This document shows positions 13,001 to 27,066 of a stretch of 64,000 bases of DNA, in pieces. The number at the start of each line of letters is the position of its first letter. Position 1 is the stretch's first letter. The translations under genes were made by a program, and so were the position numbers. Location: assembly GCA_021018995.1 (NCBI GenBank), contig CM037593.1, forward strand, positions 4,058,088-4,122,087. Direction: 5' to 3'. This DNA comes from Chloranthus sessilifolius (lineage: Eukaryota > Streptophyta > Magnoliopsida > Chloranthales > Chloranthaceae). The notes under the pieces were generated by a model. The model searched no databases. It was not told the origin of the DNA and saw only the letters and a list, made by a program, of their open reading frames with translations.

Positions 13001-16000
13001 TCTCTCCAACCTCTTCAACTACCTTATCCATTAGTTGAAAGAGGTAATTGGTCATCTTCGCGTGTTTAAAAACATCGACTGATTTTAGAAATACTATCCT
13101 GACATTGCTGTAGGCCAAAAAGTTTATCAAATTCTTCCTTGTCGGACCGGTCCATCCATCATACATAATTGTGCAACCTCTCTCATCCCATTCTTCCTCA
13201 AAGCTTTTCACGTGTGCAACGATCTCCACATACTCATCATCCAATGGGGCTCAGATACCTCGTATGCAGAAGGCTTTTGAACTCCTGGACCAGCTTCTGC
13301 ACTAGTGTCAATTATACTTTTGAAGTATGGCGACTCTACAACCTGACTTGGAATGTGGTTGAATACTACGAACTTTGTAATGGCCTTTCCAAGCTTCTTT
13401 CCCCAAGTTTTCAGTAAGGTTGCACTCAATTTTGTTTGTTTCGAACTTTGTCTAATACATGAACGCATCCATGAGGCCTATAGTGCGACCTGTGGTAGGC
13501 CTCCTGGACTCTGTCACGGTTGCTGACCTGCACAACCTGCAGCCTCATCAATGTCATCATCATCGAGATCATATGACCTTTGACTAGACCCACCACCACC
13601 AACACACATGGATGGGGCCCTCAAGTTGGATCGAAACCAATAATCGGCCTCTTCCTCATCTCGTTGAGCTCGTGCTTCTCTAGCACTCTCCCTCATCACT
13701 CTGGCTGTCACTGCATCGACATTCTCATCATCATCATCATCCCCTGATCCCTTAGGGCCAGGTGCAGGAAACTCTGGATCCCTCCTCCTGATTCTTTCAT
13801 ACATGTCCCTATCTCGGTCAACTTCTGCTTATTTTTTCCCCTTAGCTGCCTTCAAGGTGGGTCTCATGGTTAGCATCACCTCTTTCGGAACATGCTCGCA
13901 CCCTTTAATCTCTCTCTTAAATGAACCAAATGCTCCTTCAATCGTGTTATATCTCTTCTAAGCATTTTCTTCCCACAATGCCTACATTCGATTCAGAGTC
14001 TATTGCCATCTATTGCTTTGTCGTATTGTCAGGCTGGATCTTGCCCACACACCATATTTTATTATTTCACCTGCATTAATTACTAAAATATAGGATGTTA
14101 ATTATAAGCAGCTAAACATAGATTATATGCTCCTAATTACATGTGATAAATGATGTGTCACATGTTGATTACATGTATCACATTTAATTAATGACATCTG
14201 ACACGTGACACATGTCATGAGATATGTGACACATCATCAATGACATGTGATGTGTGACATACCCCATGACATGTGTTACATGTAATTCATGACATGTGAC
14301 ACATGTCATTGGGTGTCATGGGATATGTGATACATCATCAATGACATGTGTTACATGTAATTCATGACATGTGACACATGTCATGGGGTATGTGACACAT
14401 CATCAATGACATGTGTTCTATCACATGTAATTAGTGACATGTGAGTATGTGACACCTGTCATTGATGATGTGCCACATACACCATGACATGTGACACACA
14501 TCATTAATTACATGTCACACCACATGCAATTAATGATAGAGAGCACGTCATTGATGATGTGTCACATGTCATTAAGTATGCGACACATCATCAAATGACA
14601 TGTGTCACATGTCATTGATGGTATATTAATTAATGACAATATATAAATTAATTTTTGAAAGAGTAATTAATATATGTTAGTAAATAATTAATATAGGTTA
14701 ATTTTTTTAAATATATAATTAATATTAAAAATAAATAATAATTTATTATCTATGTAAGCAACTAATTAACCAAATTTCTTGATTTATTTTAGGAATAAAA
14801 TAAACCTAGGTTAGTAGATCTAGGCTAGGTTAGCTCTAGGTCACTAACCCTAAAAATAAACCCAATTTAGGACTCATTAGAGACATTATAGGCTCAAATT
14901 AGGGGGGTTTAACACAAAACCCTCAAATTTGGGCCTAAAATTTCAAGATCTACCATATTTATGGCTAGATGTTGAATAAATAAAGGTAAAAATGTAAGAA
15001 ATGAGGAAAAAATAACTTTAAATGGTATAACATGTACCTTCTATACGATCTCCGGTGATACGACGATGATACCGCGCTTTTCGGGTGATTGTAAAAACAT
15101 AAAATGGTCTATAGTGTGGAAGAGGAGGAAGAATAGAGAAGAGAGGAGAGAAAATAAGGAACAAAAGAGAGAAAAATGGTGTTTAAAATACAAAACTCGT
15201 GCTTCAGCTCGGTGGAGGGGCCCAGTGTTCTTAAAATCGCTAGGCGGGTTCGGGCAGTCGGAGGGATGTTCGGGCGGAAATCGTTCGGGCGCTCCAAGAT
15301 CTGGGCGGCCGCTATATATATCTATTTGTGCCACTTGCTAGAATAGGAGGAAGAAAAAGAAGAAAAGAAGAAAAAAAAAAAAGAGTTGTACTCACTTCTC
15401 AGTTGTCGAAAAAAAAGTGTTGTACAAAAATCAAGATCATAAAAAACAGAGGAAGAAGAAGAAAAAAACTGAGATAAAAAAAAATAGGGACTAGGGCGAT
15501 TGGGGCGGGTCTGGGTGTCCCGGGGGTGGTCCGGACGGGTTTGGGCAGCCCGAGGCGGGTTCGGGGCGGGCACCCCAAATCCGGTCCGCCCCGGAGTCCG
15601 CCCAAGCCTAAATCGGGGCGCCCCGGGGCCCGAACTGCCCCGGGCGATTTTTAGAATAGTGGAGTGGCCCATAGAAAAAGTCCAAATTATCAGACGATAA
15701 TTTGCCCGTATCGGACAATAATTTAGTCCTTTTGGGGGGTGCCCGATAAAAACCAATTTTACCGCATCGGGCACCTCCCAAAATGATACGTATCGGTATC
15801 GTCCCAGATTTTGATCCATGTTCGAACCAAATAAGTTTTAATATTATTTTTTCTTGCTAATATTTTTTCTAAACATTATCTACCCTTTTTAATAGATGAA
15901 AGCCCTAATAAAATTTACTAAATGAAACCCCTAGTCTCTTTTGGTAATTTTTGGGTTCAATGGATCGATTGAAACTGAGATTGATCGATTGGAGAAAGAA

Positions 16001-17985
16001 CGTGCTTAGAGAAATGCACGCCCTAATCTCATATTAGGGTTACTTTAGAATCTGAGATGTAATGCTTGCTGCATGTGTGTATAAAAAATGGAGATGATGG
16101 TGACTAGCGTTCAGCCGTGTAGCCATGTAGGTGTGTAGTCAATGCTGTGTAGCCGCATAGGTGCTGATTGGTTAGTTGAATCCCGTGCTGGTGGTTTTTG
16201 ATTTATGGTGGTTGCTCACTGAAACGAGTGAGAAAGAGAGGGCATGAGCTTTTTAATGGTTGTGGAAAGAGAGAAAATAGAGAGAGAGAGCTTTAATGGA
16301 GAATGAGAAGAGAGAGAGCGAAAGCTTTAATAGATTATTAGAAGGGTTATATATTACATATTTATCCATTATAAACTAACCATTAAATGAATCTAACAGT
16401 TACTTATAAGAGGAAAAAGTAAAATAATACATACAAATTATATATAATGTATATTATTATATATGAAAAAATATATATAATATTAACTGAGCCGATCCGG
16501 GCCGAACTGCGGTTTAGAAGTCTCAGCTCTAGCTCTACTCTAGCTTTTGTGCCATGCTTAGGAGAGCAAAAGCTCTCATTTTCGAGCCAAGCCGAGTCGA
16601 GCTGGCTCGGCTCTGTTGCAGCCTTACCTTCATGCCTACCACTGTTACTTGGGCACTTTCTACTATTAGAATTTTTGTTTTGCCGATACGTGGGGGCACT
16701 TGGACACTCCTTCACATGACATGACACTTCGAAGCATGTACGAAAAAATAAATTGTGTCTTGCTTCTACACGATAAAATGAGTTTCCATTTTAGGAGAAA
16801 TTTTGCGTAAAGTTTAATAAATTATAAACTAAAAGGTTTGGGTCCGTGAAAATCATTTATATAATATGGAATGTTTTTAGGTAGGTTTCAAGAGATACAT
16901 TGTGTTACTTTCCCTCTTTTCATCAGTAGGTTTCTCAATTAGCTATCTAAGATTTCCATTCAGTTTTATTTTACTAATATATTTTAATTTTTTTTATATG
17001 ACGTGCCACTGGATTAGATTTTTCAGAAATTGCTGTGCCAAACACCTTAGACATGTTGCACTTGGCACCCATGCCACGTGTCTAAGTAACACGGGGGTTT
17101 ACAAGATTGTTTTAGACACGTAGTTATCCCACCCAATATGAGGGAGGTCCTAGGCAGAGAGCTTGGAAATTTTGATGAGAATGGAGTTCCTTGTTCAACT
17201 TTTCAAAAATTGGAAATAGACTCGCATGATAACATATAAATTTGCATGACCATACCTTCTCTCATAAAGCATAGGTCTTATTGAATTGTTGCCCTTACGA
17301 TATTCTGCTATTCTGGTCCGAGTTTTTCATACCAAGAATTTATTTTACTTTGCTCGACCTTTTTCATTGTAACTGACAACTTTTATGTTAGGCCGTGAAT
17401 GAGATTGCCAAGTCATCGAGGCATGAGGCTCAAATAGTGACCCATCAGCTGGATTCGTATTATGTAATTGTCAAATCTAAGGTTTATAATATGGAAAGGG
17501 TAAGCAAAAATCAAGCACAAAGTTCTACATTTTATGATCATGACAACAGTGTCCTGGATCCCCAGGCATCAGGTATTAGCTCTCAGGCTTTATGTCTGCT
17601 TGTATCTGTAGTTATAGTTTACAACTGATTGTGTGCTTTAAGAGAAAAATGTGTTAACATAAACTGAATTTTGTGAATCATTCGTAGGTTGTTAATTGGA
17701 TTTATGTAGCAGTGCTGTCATTATCATCATCATCTACTTGGTTCATCTAAAATGAAACATTGATGTAATGTCTTCTAGATATTGTGAATGGGTTGGGTTG
17801 TTTCTCGAACACAACGCGTTAGCTCAAGCATATGGTAGAAAATGAATGAATTATTGGATTGGGGTGGTTGCTATAAATCTTTTTTTCTTATGGAATGAGG
17901 GAGCTTCTCTCTAGGAATTCCAATAAGGAGTTTATACAGTTTGTTGCAGATGCATTTATGGTGTACACACACACACACACACACA

Positions 17986-18069
<84 letters not shown>

Positions 18070-21000
18070 CTCAGTATATGTTTCTTTCAGCGTACCCAAC
18101 TCTTCAGGTTCAGAAAAAGGAGGTGATGTGATGCAATCTCCACCGTTGGGGTATCAAGATGGGAAGGCATTCGAGCGACCTCAGAAACTTCCTATTAGTT
18201 GAAAGAAGAATAGGAGGCTTCGTTTATGGGAGAAGTCCAATAAAGGGCCCGATCTACATTTCTATGAGGCTGGAAAACAGGGTCCACGAAACCGCCATAT
18301 TTTGGCCAAGAAGAAATGGTGGAAGCCCACATAATGGCCCAATTAGAGGCCCAATGTGAGACCCTATAGGACCCCACATGGGTGCCTAAATGGTACACAA
18401 ACATGTGGCCCATGTGGTGTGCTCATGTTTCCTCACCTTCCCTTATGAGCACGGTGCAATGATGTAATAGTTGACCTAGGTGGTGGATGGATGGAAGACA
18501 CGAAACATAATGAAGATGGATGCCTAGGATTGTGGGATAAGGTCAAAGATTGGAAAAAGAGTGATGATGTGATGTGTGGTGGAAGATATGAGAGAACTAT
18601 GGAAGATGGTTCCATGCTTAACATGAAAGATGTACCAAAAAGTGAGAGTGGTTGAGTGGGATCAAAGATGGAAGAGGGATTGATGATGTGGCATCCAAGA
18701 GAGAAAATGGAAAGAGAGACGATGAGAGATGAGAGGGATTTGTGTGAGGGAGAGAGAAGAGAGAGACAAAAGAGACGAGAGAGGAGAGGCATAGGGAAGA
18801 AAATGAATATATGAATGGAATCAAATATATAGTAACTTTTTTCTTATTGGGGAACAACCAATATACGTCTAATGTTGAATCAGGATCATCTAGGACAAAA
18901 ATAAGCGTTGGATCAAACTCTTCTTTGATGTCATGGTAATAGCTATGAATGGTCATCGACTCCCAGGGAAAAGGGTAGAAGAATGAGACTATTATGGGAC
19001 ATACAATGCATTACAAAAGTATGATCATTACCCTTCAACCGGGTTATTCTATTCCACCTCTTATAATCATAGAGAAAGGCAATTAAAACAAAAAGAAATT
19101 TTTTTTTTAATAACACGGCGATACACTTGTACAAAACTTCTACCCCGAGCACATGCAATGGGGCCGTAGACAGTCAAGTGAAATCCAATCCATAAAATCA
19201 TTTGATCTATGGACAACATCATTGTGGTAAAGGTCATAATGCGAGGGAAATCATTACTGCAAGGCATAGAGGGTGAAGGAATCTTCACCTGTTTTCTTGA
19301 ACAATTTTAAAACATTTATTCACAAGTTTGCCACCTATTAAATACAGAAAAATAAAGAGGAGTATGTTGTTGATTTAAGACAGAAGATAAGGAAAGAAAA
19401 ATATATGAAAGAGTTAATATAGGAGAGAGTAGGGCTACAAGGAGGATTCAGAGATCCTTGAGATCTCATGTTATACAAGCCAAGAGAATAACGTATTCTC
19501 GATTCCTTTAACTCACTTAAATAAACCCATTTAATAGGGTAAAAATCATATATAAAATTTAGATTAGAATTTCTTATATGTGACGGTTTTGATTTTGTTG
19601 ATTTTAACAAAAGTTACTTTAGGACGGTGATTAGATTATGGTTATCTTTTAATCATGTAACGTTTATTTAAGATTCATTAGTGCTATAGAAAAATTGGTC
19701 TCGAGTTAAATAAAATTTATTTCTTGTGTATTCTTCTTTTGAGAACCCCGATAGCACATTTCTACAAAATGTGCCATCACCGATAGCGGTGATGGCACAT
19801 TTTGTAGTCAGCACCCCTTTTTTTCTGGTTTTAGGTGGAAAAATAGCATTATTAAAGCTGATATGATCCATTGTTTGCATTATGATGCCACCTTTAATCG
19901 TGTTAAATTTTGATAAACGGGCCACTCGTTAGTTTGCTTTAGAGATCGAGGAGCGGATCAAGGAGGAGGTGATCAAGTTATTGGAGGCCAAGTTAGCATG
20001 TAAACGCCATCTTCGAGTGCTATATGATGTTGCACGTGACACAGGATCTCGAGGTACACCACAAAGGGTTCAACCAGTCATGTGGGCTTTTTTGATATTT
20101 TATTGAACTTTTTTGCCCTTCAAATCATTCTCCTCATCTAAGTCTCTATGAAGGAAGACATTCTTGACATTTAATTTGTAGAGAGGCTAATGATGATGAA
20201 CAACAAGGGAGCTGAGGTAAGCTTTGCAACAGGGCAAAGGTAGCAGTGTAGTCGAAGTCAAGAACTTGGGCAAAACCCTTAGCAACCAACCTAGCCTCAT
20301 ATATTTCAACTGTACCATCTTCACGATATTTTAAGCAAAGACTCATATGCTTCCAACAACCCGTGTATTTGGTGGAAGATCAACAAGTTACCATGTCCTA
20401 TTCCTCTTATGAGTGGCCATTTCCTCGGCCATTGCAGTAGTCAAAGAAGTATTTTTGAGAGCTTCTTTGAGGGACCAAGGAATGGAGACAATAGCAACTC
20501 TTTCAAGGGCAACTCGATAAAAATGAGAGATACCTTGTGATGCGGAATCGAAGCCTACACGCAGAAATCATGGCCGGATAAAGAGGAGAAAACGAAAGAG
20601 AAAGTAGACCCACGATGGTTTAAAAGGTCCATTAAAGAGGGCTTGAAAACCCGTGTGCACATTATTTTAGGTGATCTTGTCTAGGTTTAGTTTCCTTTAT
20701 TGTTAAGAGTCTTTATTTTGCAATTTGCTTTAAGTTTAGTTTCCTTAAATTATTTAAGGGTCAGACGCATACATGTTACATGTAACTATTAATTTTGTCA
20801 CTTTCAGCACAATCCTCAGAACAATGGTCATAAGTCCTTTAATACAAGTCAGAATTGTGTGATTCTTGTATTGCTGGAAAGACTCTTCGATAAACTTTCA
20901 AACCAGACCAATTTTGCGTCAATCAGACATCGTTTGACACTTCAAAAGTGGCTGTGTATGAAAAAAAGGTATTAATGGTGAAATTAATTATGATCATTAA

Positions 21001-24000
21001 ATTAGAAAGTTTTAATGGTTTAGGAGTTTTAATTTTTTTAGTTTTCTTAGGGTTTCTTTATAAATACACATTGTAAATCTCTTATGAGACAGTTTAATGA
21101 TGAATATTGAAATTTGTTTGCTTTGTGCTATCTTTGAGAGTTCGTTGAGAATTTTCGTCTTCCCCGAGTTTAGGGTTTGGTGAGGCGAATATTTTCGTTG
21201 GTGAATTTCCAGTGATTTTTCTTGTCTTCTTCGTTATTTCTTTATTTTTATTTTATCCCAGAGAATCGAACCCTAAATCTATCGTGCAAGATTTACGCTA
21301 TTTTAGCAAGGTAGTTAAGGCAGTATGGTGAGATCATGGCAAAGAGACTCGCTACACCGTGGCGAGGCCATTTACTATTTTTTTGTAACTAGTAATCATT
21401 AATTTTCTTTTTTGTTTTTAAATTTTTACATCTTTCATAGAGAACGAAAAAAATTCAAGTACTTTGACATCACATATCAATAAATATAAATCAAATACTA
21501 ATTAACAAATATTTTTTGTATCTATGCCATGTGAAACACCATCAAAGCCATCTGATTTGGAGGCCATGGTGTAAGGATCTTTTTTGCCAAAGTTTGACGC
21601 TAAAACTGATCTCTATCATTTGATTCGACATAGTCAAAGAGAATCATCTGATACAATGGTGATTGGGACAAATCAGATGATAGAGACTAATCGTTGGCGG
21701 CAAAAATCTTTATATGATTGCCTTCAAATCAGATGGTTTAGATGGTGTTTTACGCGACGTAGTTCCACTAATAAGATTTGATTGCCTTTGTTTTAACTTA
21801 GGTTATAAGTTATAACCTATAAGAGTAATAATTTATATATACCTAAAAAGTGTTATAAGTCATGACTTATAACCAGTTATAATACAAGATTGCCACTCCC
21901 TTTAAAACAAAATTAATTGTCAAATAGTGCTTATGGCGGCACCATGATACTATACTGCCATGGCGACGCCATAGCCTCGCTATTTGGAGAGTTTAGCTAT
22001 TTACCTCCGTATCGTGATTTCCCTTGCCATTCAACAACCATGTATTTTAGGGTTACACCCTTTCTATCCTGCATCACCCTAGTAAGAAACATATTGAGCA
22101 ATAGGATAAGAGGTAACACAACTCTTCTTACCCTTACAGTGAGCAATAGGAAGATCAAGGTCATTAACAGTAGGTATAAGAGCAATACCAAGAAAATTCA
22201 AAAAAGGAGGTGCAAGTATACCTGAGCGAGTAGACTCTTAGGAGACCTCTGGCAATGATGTAGTAGCGTGTGACAAAGATTGGCCCAGACGCCAATATCT
22301 GAGGCGAATAGGCAAGCAACCACACGATGGAGTAGGCTCAGTAGGAGGATAATGCACAAGAACAGGAAGTATTGTAGAGGGTCCATAGAGGTAGAAGATT
22401 GATACAAAGAATAAGGTCTATTTTCAAAGAAAGATACATCTATCATGGTAAAGTGCTTCCTACTCTTGGGATCATAGCACATGTACCTTTTGGACATTCC
22501 AGAATACCGTAGGAAAACACACTTAACTGCCTTTTTATCTAACTTGTGCCTTTGGATGCAAAGATCATGAACAAAGCACATGCATCCAAAGATATGAGGT
22601 TCAAGAGAAAACAAAGGGACACCTTGTCAAGAGATATGCATAGGAGTTTGACCATTCAAGATGTGCATGGGTGTGCAATAGATGAGAAAAGTTGCAGTGA
22701 GAAGGCCATAGAACAGTAGGATTTGGGAACTTGCATTCCACAAAGGAGTGGCCGAGTCACTTTCATGAGGTGCCTATTCTTATGCTCTGCAATATCATTC
22801 TGTTGATGAGTAAAAGGGCATGTGAATTGATGCAATGTCCCAATCTTCTGGAAATGGTCCTGAAAGGCCGAGTATTAGTACCACCACCATTATTAGATCG
22901 AAGAACCTTAATGCTTTTTCCAAATTGTTGTGAATCCCATTTAGTTTTAGCAGTTCTCACCACCTCAGCGGGACTTCGCACTATACTTCTGGTCTATGTT
23001 GATGATATCATCATTATGGGAGATGACTCTGTGTGTATAGCAATGATGTCAAAATTCTACGATTTATGGCTTGAATCCTACGATTTAAGTTGACTCCCAA
23101 ACCAAGTGATTTGATTTTGACATAAATCGTTTTGGAACATATCCTACGATTTACAAACCCACTTACGTGAGTTAACGCTTCATGGTCCATGAAACATAAA
23201 ACTTAAAAATTTTCCTTTCTTTTTTGCTCCTTAAAAATTAAAAAGACCTCTTTATAACATAATATACTTCTCTTATAATACTGTTACCTACCGTGTGGGG
23301 TTAAACATTTGGGTTTCCTTCTCATCATCTTCTGGTATGGAATTAGAACTTAATTCCATTTGTTGCAAATGGCTGCTACAATGATATGGATCTTAAATGC
23401 GCATGAAGATTTCACTTAAAATTTTGAGGATTGGTCTTTGCTTTTGAAGATTCATTTCAGATCATCAGTCATGAATTGATGATGTTGAATCAAAAGTTTA
23501 CACTATTTATGAAAGAAGTATCATGTTATAAAATTTATTGTGGACATATTTGAATGCACTTCAATTTTATAGGTTAATTGGAATTTTTTTTTTAAGAACT
23601 TTTTCTTATTAAAAAAAGTGATTGTGAATCTTACGATTTAACGATTCAATTCAATTTACAACTTCCAAAACAATTTTGTGATCCAATTTGATTTTTATAA
23701 CATTGATTTATAGCCCAGGTGAAGGTTGGTTTGGGTAAAGCCTTTGATGTAAACGACTTGGGACATCTACGATTCTTTTTTGTCCATTGAGATTGTGAGG
23801 TCTGATCGTGGCATTTCTCTATCTCAGAGACAATATTCTCGAGTTATTGAGGGACAGTGGCATCCTTGGATGCAAGCCTGCCAAATATCCTATGGACCCC
23901 AAACATTACCTCCATGCTGATGTTGGGGATCCTCTTCTTAATCCCTCGGAGTATCAGAGGCTTGTCGGAAGACTTATCTATCTAACCAACACTCGGCCTA

Positions 24001-26988
24001 ACCTGGCCTTTGCGGTCTCTTTGGTTGCACAATTTATGCATGCTCCTAGGGTTCCTCATATGGTTGTCGTTCATCGAATTCTTCGATATATTAAAGTCTC
24101 CTTTGTTCGAGGCCCAATCTATGGTGATGCTAGTCACCTCCATCTTAGCTGCTAAAGAGATGTTGCTCTATCTGGGCTCTCTCATCACTAATCTACTTCA
24201 CTGATATTGTGTCTTTCTTAATCAGCAACTCCTCTCAACCTCTAGCTAGTACTGGAGGTGATTAACAATAAGATGTACTGCTGGTTTCTGGAGGTTGAGA
24301 GGGAGCTCTGGAAGCTGGTTAGAGACGATGCTAATACTTGACTTTAGTGAAGTTATTAGAGTTTAGTGAAGGAGGGTGAGGGGGGAGAGAGAGACTTAGA
24401 ATAGAATGACTTAGGGTTAGGAGAACCCTACCAGCCTTTATACTAATAATAGAAATTACAATCCACACACCCAAAGGTATTACACTCACACCATAAGTGG
24501 CACACATATCTAGATTACTACACACACCAATACTCTCCCTCCAGCTAGTGCATAGATACCTACCATGCCCAGCTTGCCAATGATATCCTGAAGAAGTGAA
24601 GGACCAAGAGCTTTGGTGAAAACATCGCCAAGTTGCTGAGAAGATGAGACCATTGGAGTCCCACTGACGCCTTCATGAAATTTCTCACAAAGAAAATATC
24701 AACTTCAATATGCTTGGTTCTCTTATGAAGGACCGAATCTTCACCAATATCAATGGCTGCTTGATTGACACGATGAAGAGGCATAGGGAGAGATGGAGGA
24801 AAACCAAGCTCAATGAGAAGAAAATGCAACCAAAAAAGCTCACAAAGTCCCATGAGCCATAGCTTGATACTCAAATTCGACACTTGACTTGGAGACAACA
24901 TCTCCCTTCTTATTCTTCTATACCACAAGGTTGCCCTGAAGAAAGACACAATATCGTGAAGTAGATCAGTGATCAGTAGGAGCCCCTGCATAGTCAACAT
25001 CTCTTTAGCAGCTAAGATGGAGGCGACTAGCATCACCATAGATTGGGCCTCGAACAAAGGAGACTGGAGGGTTTGGCCCTCCAGCTCTCCGCCGCAACCA
25101 AGATGCGAGCGTATCTAGCGTCTGTGAAGTCCAACGTCCTCTGGTGTCCAACCCCATGAACAAGCCACAACATCAACCACTTCGACTGAGCACTTGAATG
25201 GTTCAGGCGTGAAGGGGGAGGCCGCGGATCTGTAGCCGGACTCCTTTCTCCTCATTTTTCATGTTGCTGATTTCCTCTCCCTTACTCCATCTACAACAAG
25301 CGAGTTTTTTTTATCTCCCCAGACCATGGCACCTTTTTTGCAGGCTTTATCGACCAAGCCTTTGTCTTCCTCTCTGAACCTCACTAGAATTTGATTTTAT
25401 TTTGGTTCTAGAAAAGAAGTTTGGGGTCTGTGTCCTTTGCCCCAGACTCTCTGTAAAAACTCCGTAATGCAATGGAAATCTGGAATTTTACTACTAAAGG
25501 TAACCACCGGGGAAGCCCTATTAAATTTGCATCTTCTTTCATCATAAACCTGATTGTTGACAATGATGGATAAGGGAATATCGTTGATGGGGTCCACTAC
25601 AGGAAACCTCTACTGCTGTCTTCCATCAATGCCAGTATCACGAGAGGGTCCCTGTCCTTGATGTTGATGCATCAATGCTCTTTTGAATTTCAAAGGTGCC
25701 CTCATCTGGTCATTGAACACTGGGCCATTAAAAATATTCTGCTGACGCACCACTGTCAACTGGATGCCATCCCGATGTAAGTGAACTTTCAGAAACCTAC
25801 TGTCTGTAATGATTCGTTGCTGACTTGAAATTCTTTCCATTGATAGACCAACCATTTGATACATCATGAACTTCTTGCTTAGAAAAATCGTTTGGCTTCT
25901 CCATCTGGTCACCATTAGACATCACAATCTTCCCTTCAGCCTTCAGGGAGTTGCATTGATATCTGTGACAGACTAATCTTCTTCCAAAGCTAACATTCCC
26001 ACACCTACCACAGCCAATCTCCGGCCTGTAAACCACCACTCTACAAGCGTCCCTGTCGTTGACCCTGCTACTCCCCCTAGTGGTAGTTCTTTCGATAACC
26101 CTAGAGTTCTCCCTTGTGTTCTCCATCTCCTCTGAATCCACACAACTCATCCCTGTTACTGGTACCACCAGTCAAAAAATTGAATAATTTTGGCTGACAC
26201 GTATGTTTCTGTTCTATGTCAGTAAATTATGCTGTTCTTTTGCTACAGGTACATAGAGGTATAGAATGCGAAAATGTTTTGATGGATCCATTATATTAAT
26301 ACTAACCGTAGGGGGATAATCATTGTTGTTCATTAAATCTTAACTGGATACTTGTTTAATCTTCTGGAATTTTAATATATGACCTGTAGTTATGGACGTA
26401 TCTGATCTTGGAATTTTGTTTCTTTTTTGCTTCATCTCTGAGCTTTAGTATGAGCCCTTATGAGTCACCTGCACATACTGACTACTATAAATATTCGTTC
26501 ATGCTGCATTTATCTCTGGTTGATGTTTGGGAATTTGTTCTGGAGTGACAAACCTAGCATATTTTTCCTGGATATCTTGTTTCATGTTTTGTTGATAAGT
26601 TGACTTCTTCCCTTTTCGTCCTTCACATATTAGTTGTTTTACCTCTACATAAATGTTGTTTACTGTGATGAAGTAATTTTTAGTTTCATTTTTACCGATC
26701 ATTTTTCCATTATTTGGATTGAAGTAATGACTTGTTCGTTATTGGCATGTAAATTTTTTGTTCTGCACTCTTTTATTCATATCTCACAATTTTTTGGAAA
26801 GTTCATCGGCCTTCTTCATATTTATTTTTTTAGTACTGCATGTGCATCTGCATTGAATTCTTTTAGTGGAGCTTCTGATTGTTTGCTTGTGTACCGCAGG
26901 GCAAGGTATCAATCTCGGTATCTGTATCGGGTATCTGTCCATCTGGGATCGATACGTATTGACCAATACGAATACGGTATTGCCAATA

Positions 26989-27066
<78 letters not shown>

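Larger units (their letters stand above)
10432..15820 (-). mobile_element. Inner hAT transposon carrying a decayed transposase
   Basis: Imperfect inverted ends CATAGGTTAAAACTCTG (10432) and the inverse of CATGGATCAAAATCTG (ending 15820) enclose 5.4 kb. The flanks are TTCAAACC (10424-10431) and TTCGAACC (15821-15828), an 8-bp duplication with one difference. Sub-terminal GATACG/GTATCGG motifs match those in several MITEs of this window. The transposase remnant reads on the minus strand. Two further small elements (12731-12926 and 15223-15661) lie inside. Confidence 0.68.
10265..16626. mobile_element. Outer hAT-type element with nested insertions, TSD CCTTCATG
   Basis: The terminal inverted repeats are TAGGGCTGCAACTGAGCC (10265) and the inverse of TAAGGCTGCAACAGAGCC (ending 16626), two mismatches in 18. 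The 8-bp duplication CCTTCATG is exact at 10257-10264 and 16627-16634. Without the inner insertion it would be about 970 bp, made of GAGCCGAGC-type motifs with no gene of its own. It fills most of the TTI1 intron between exons 9 and 10. Confidence 0.85.

Noticed and set aside
15322-15819. Arg/Gly/Pro-rich open frames on both strands at 15.0-15.8 kb
   Set aside because: Overlapping frames on both strands follow the GC-rich MITE and a purine-rich stretch, with no domain.
18113-18240. Extra TTI1 exon after TTCAG at 18110
   Set aside because: Exons 10 and 11 already join in phase without it and the residues do not match any part of the family that I recognise.
18433-18956. Ser/Leu-rich minus-strand frames
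   Set aside because: They come from a purine-rich GA/GATG repeat stretch. The hydrophobicity is a composition effect.
19937-20090. Gypsy-type RT start ([18 protein letters not shown] on the plus strand)
   Set aside because: The likeness to the first helix of Gypsy RT is short, and no downstream RT motif follows in any frame.
22731-23093. A single plus-strand gene of 120 residues
   Set aside because: Its first half is the antisense of a Copia integrase fragment and only the YVDD end is real RT sequence, so it is a chance fusion across an inversion point.
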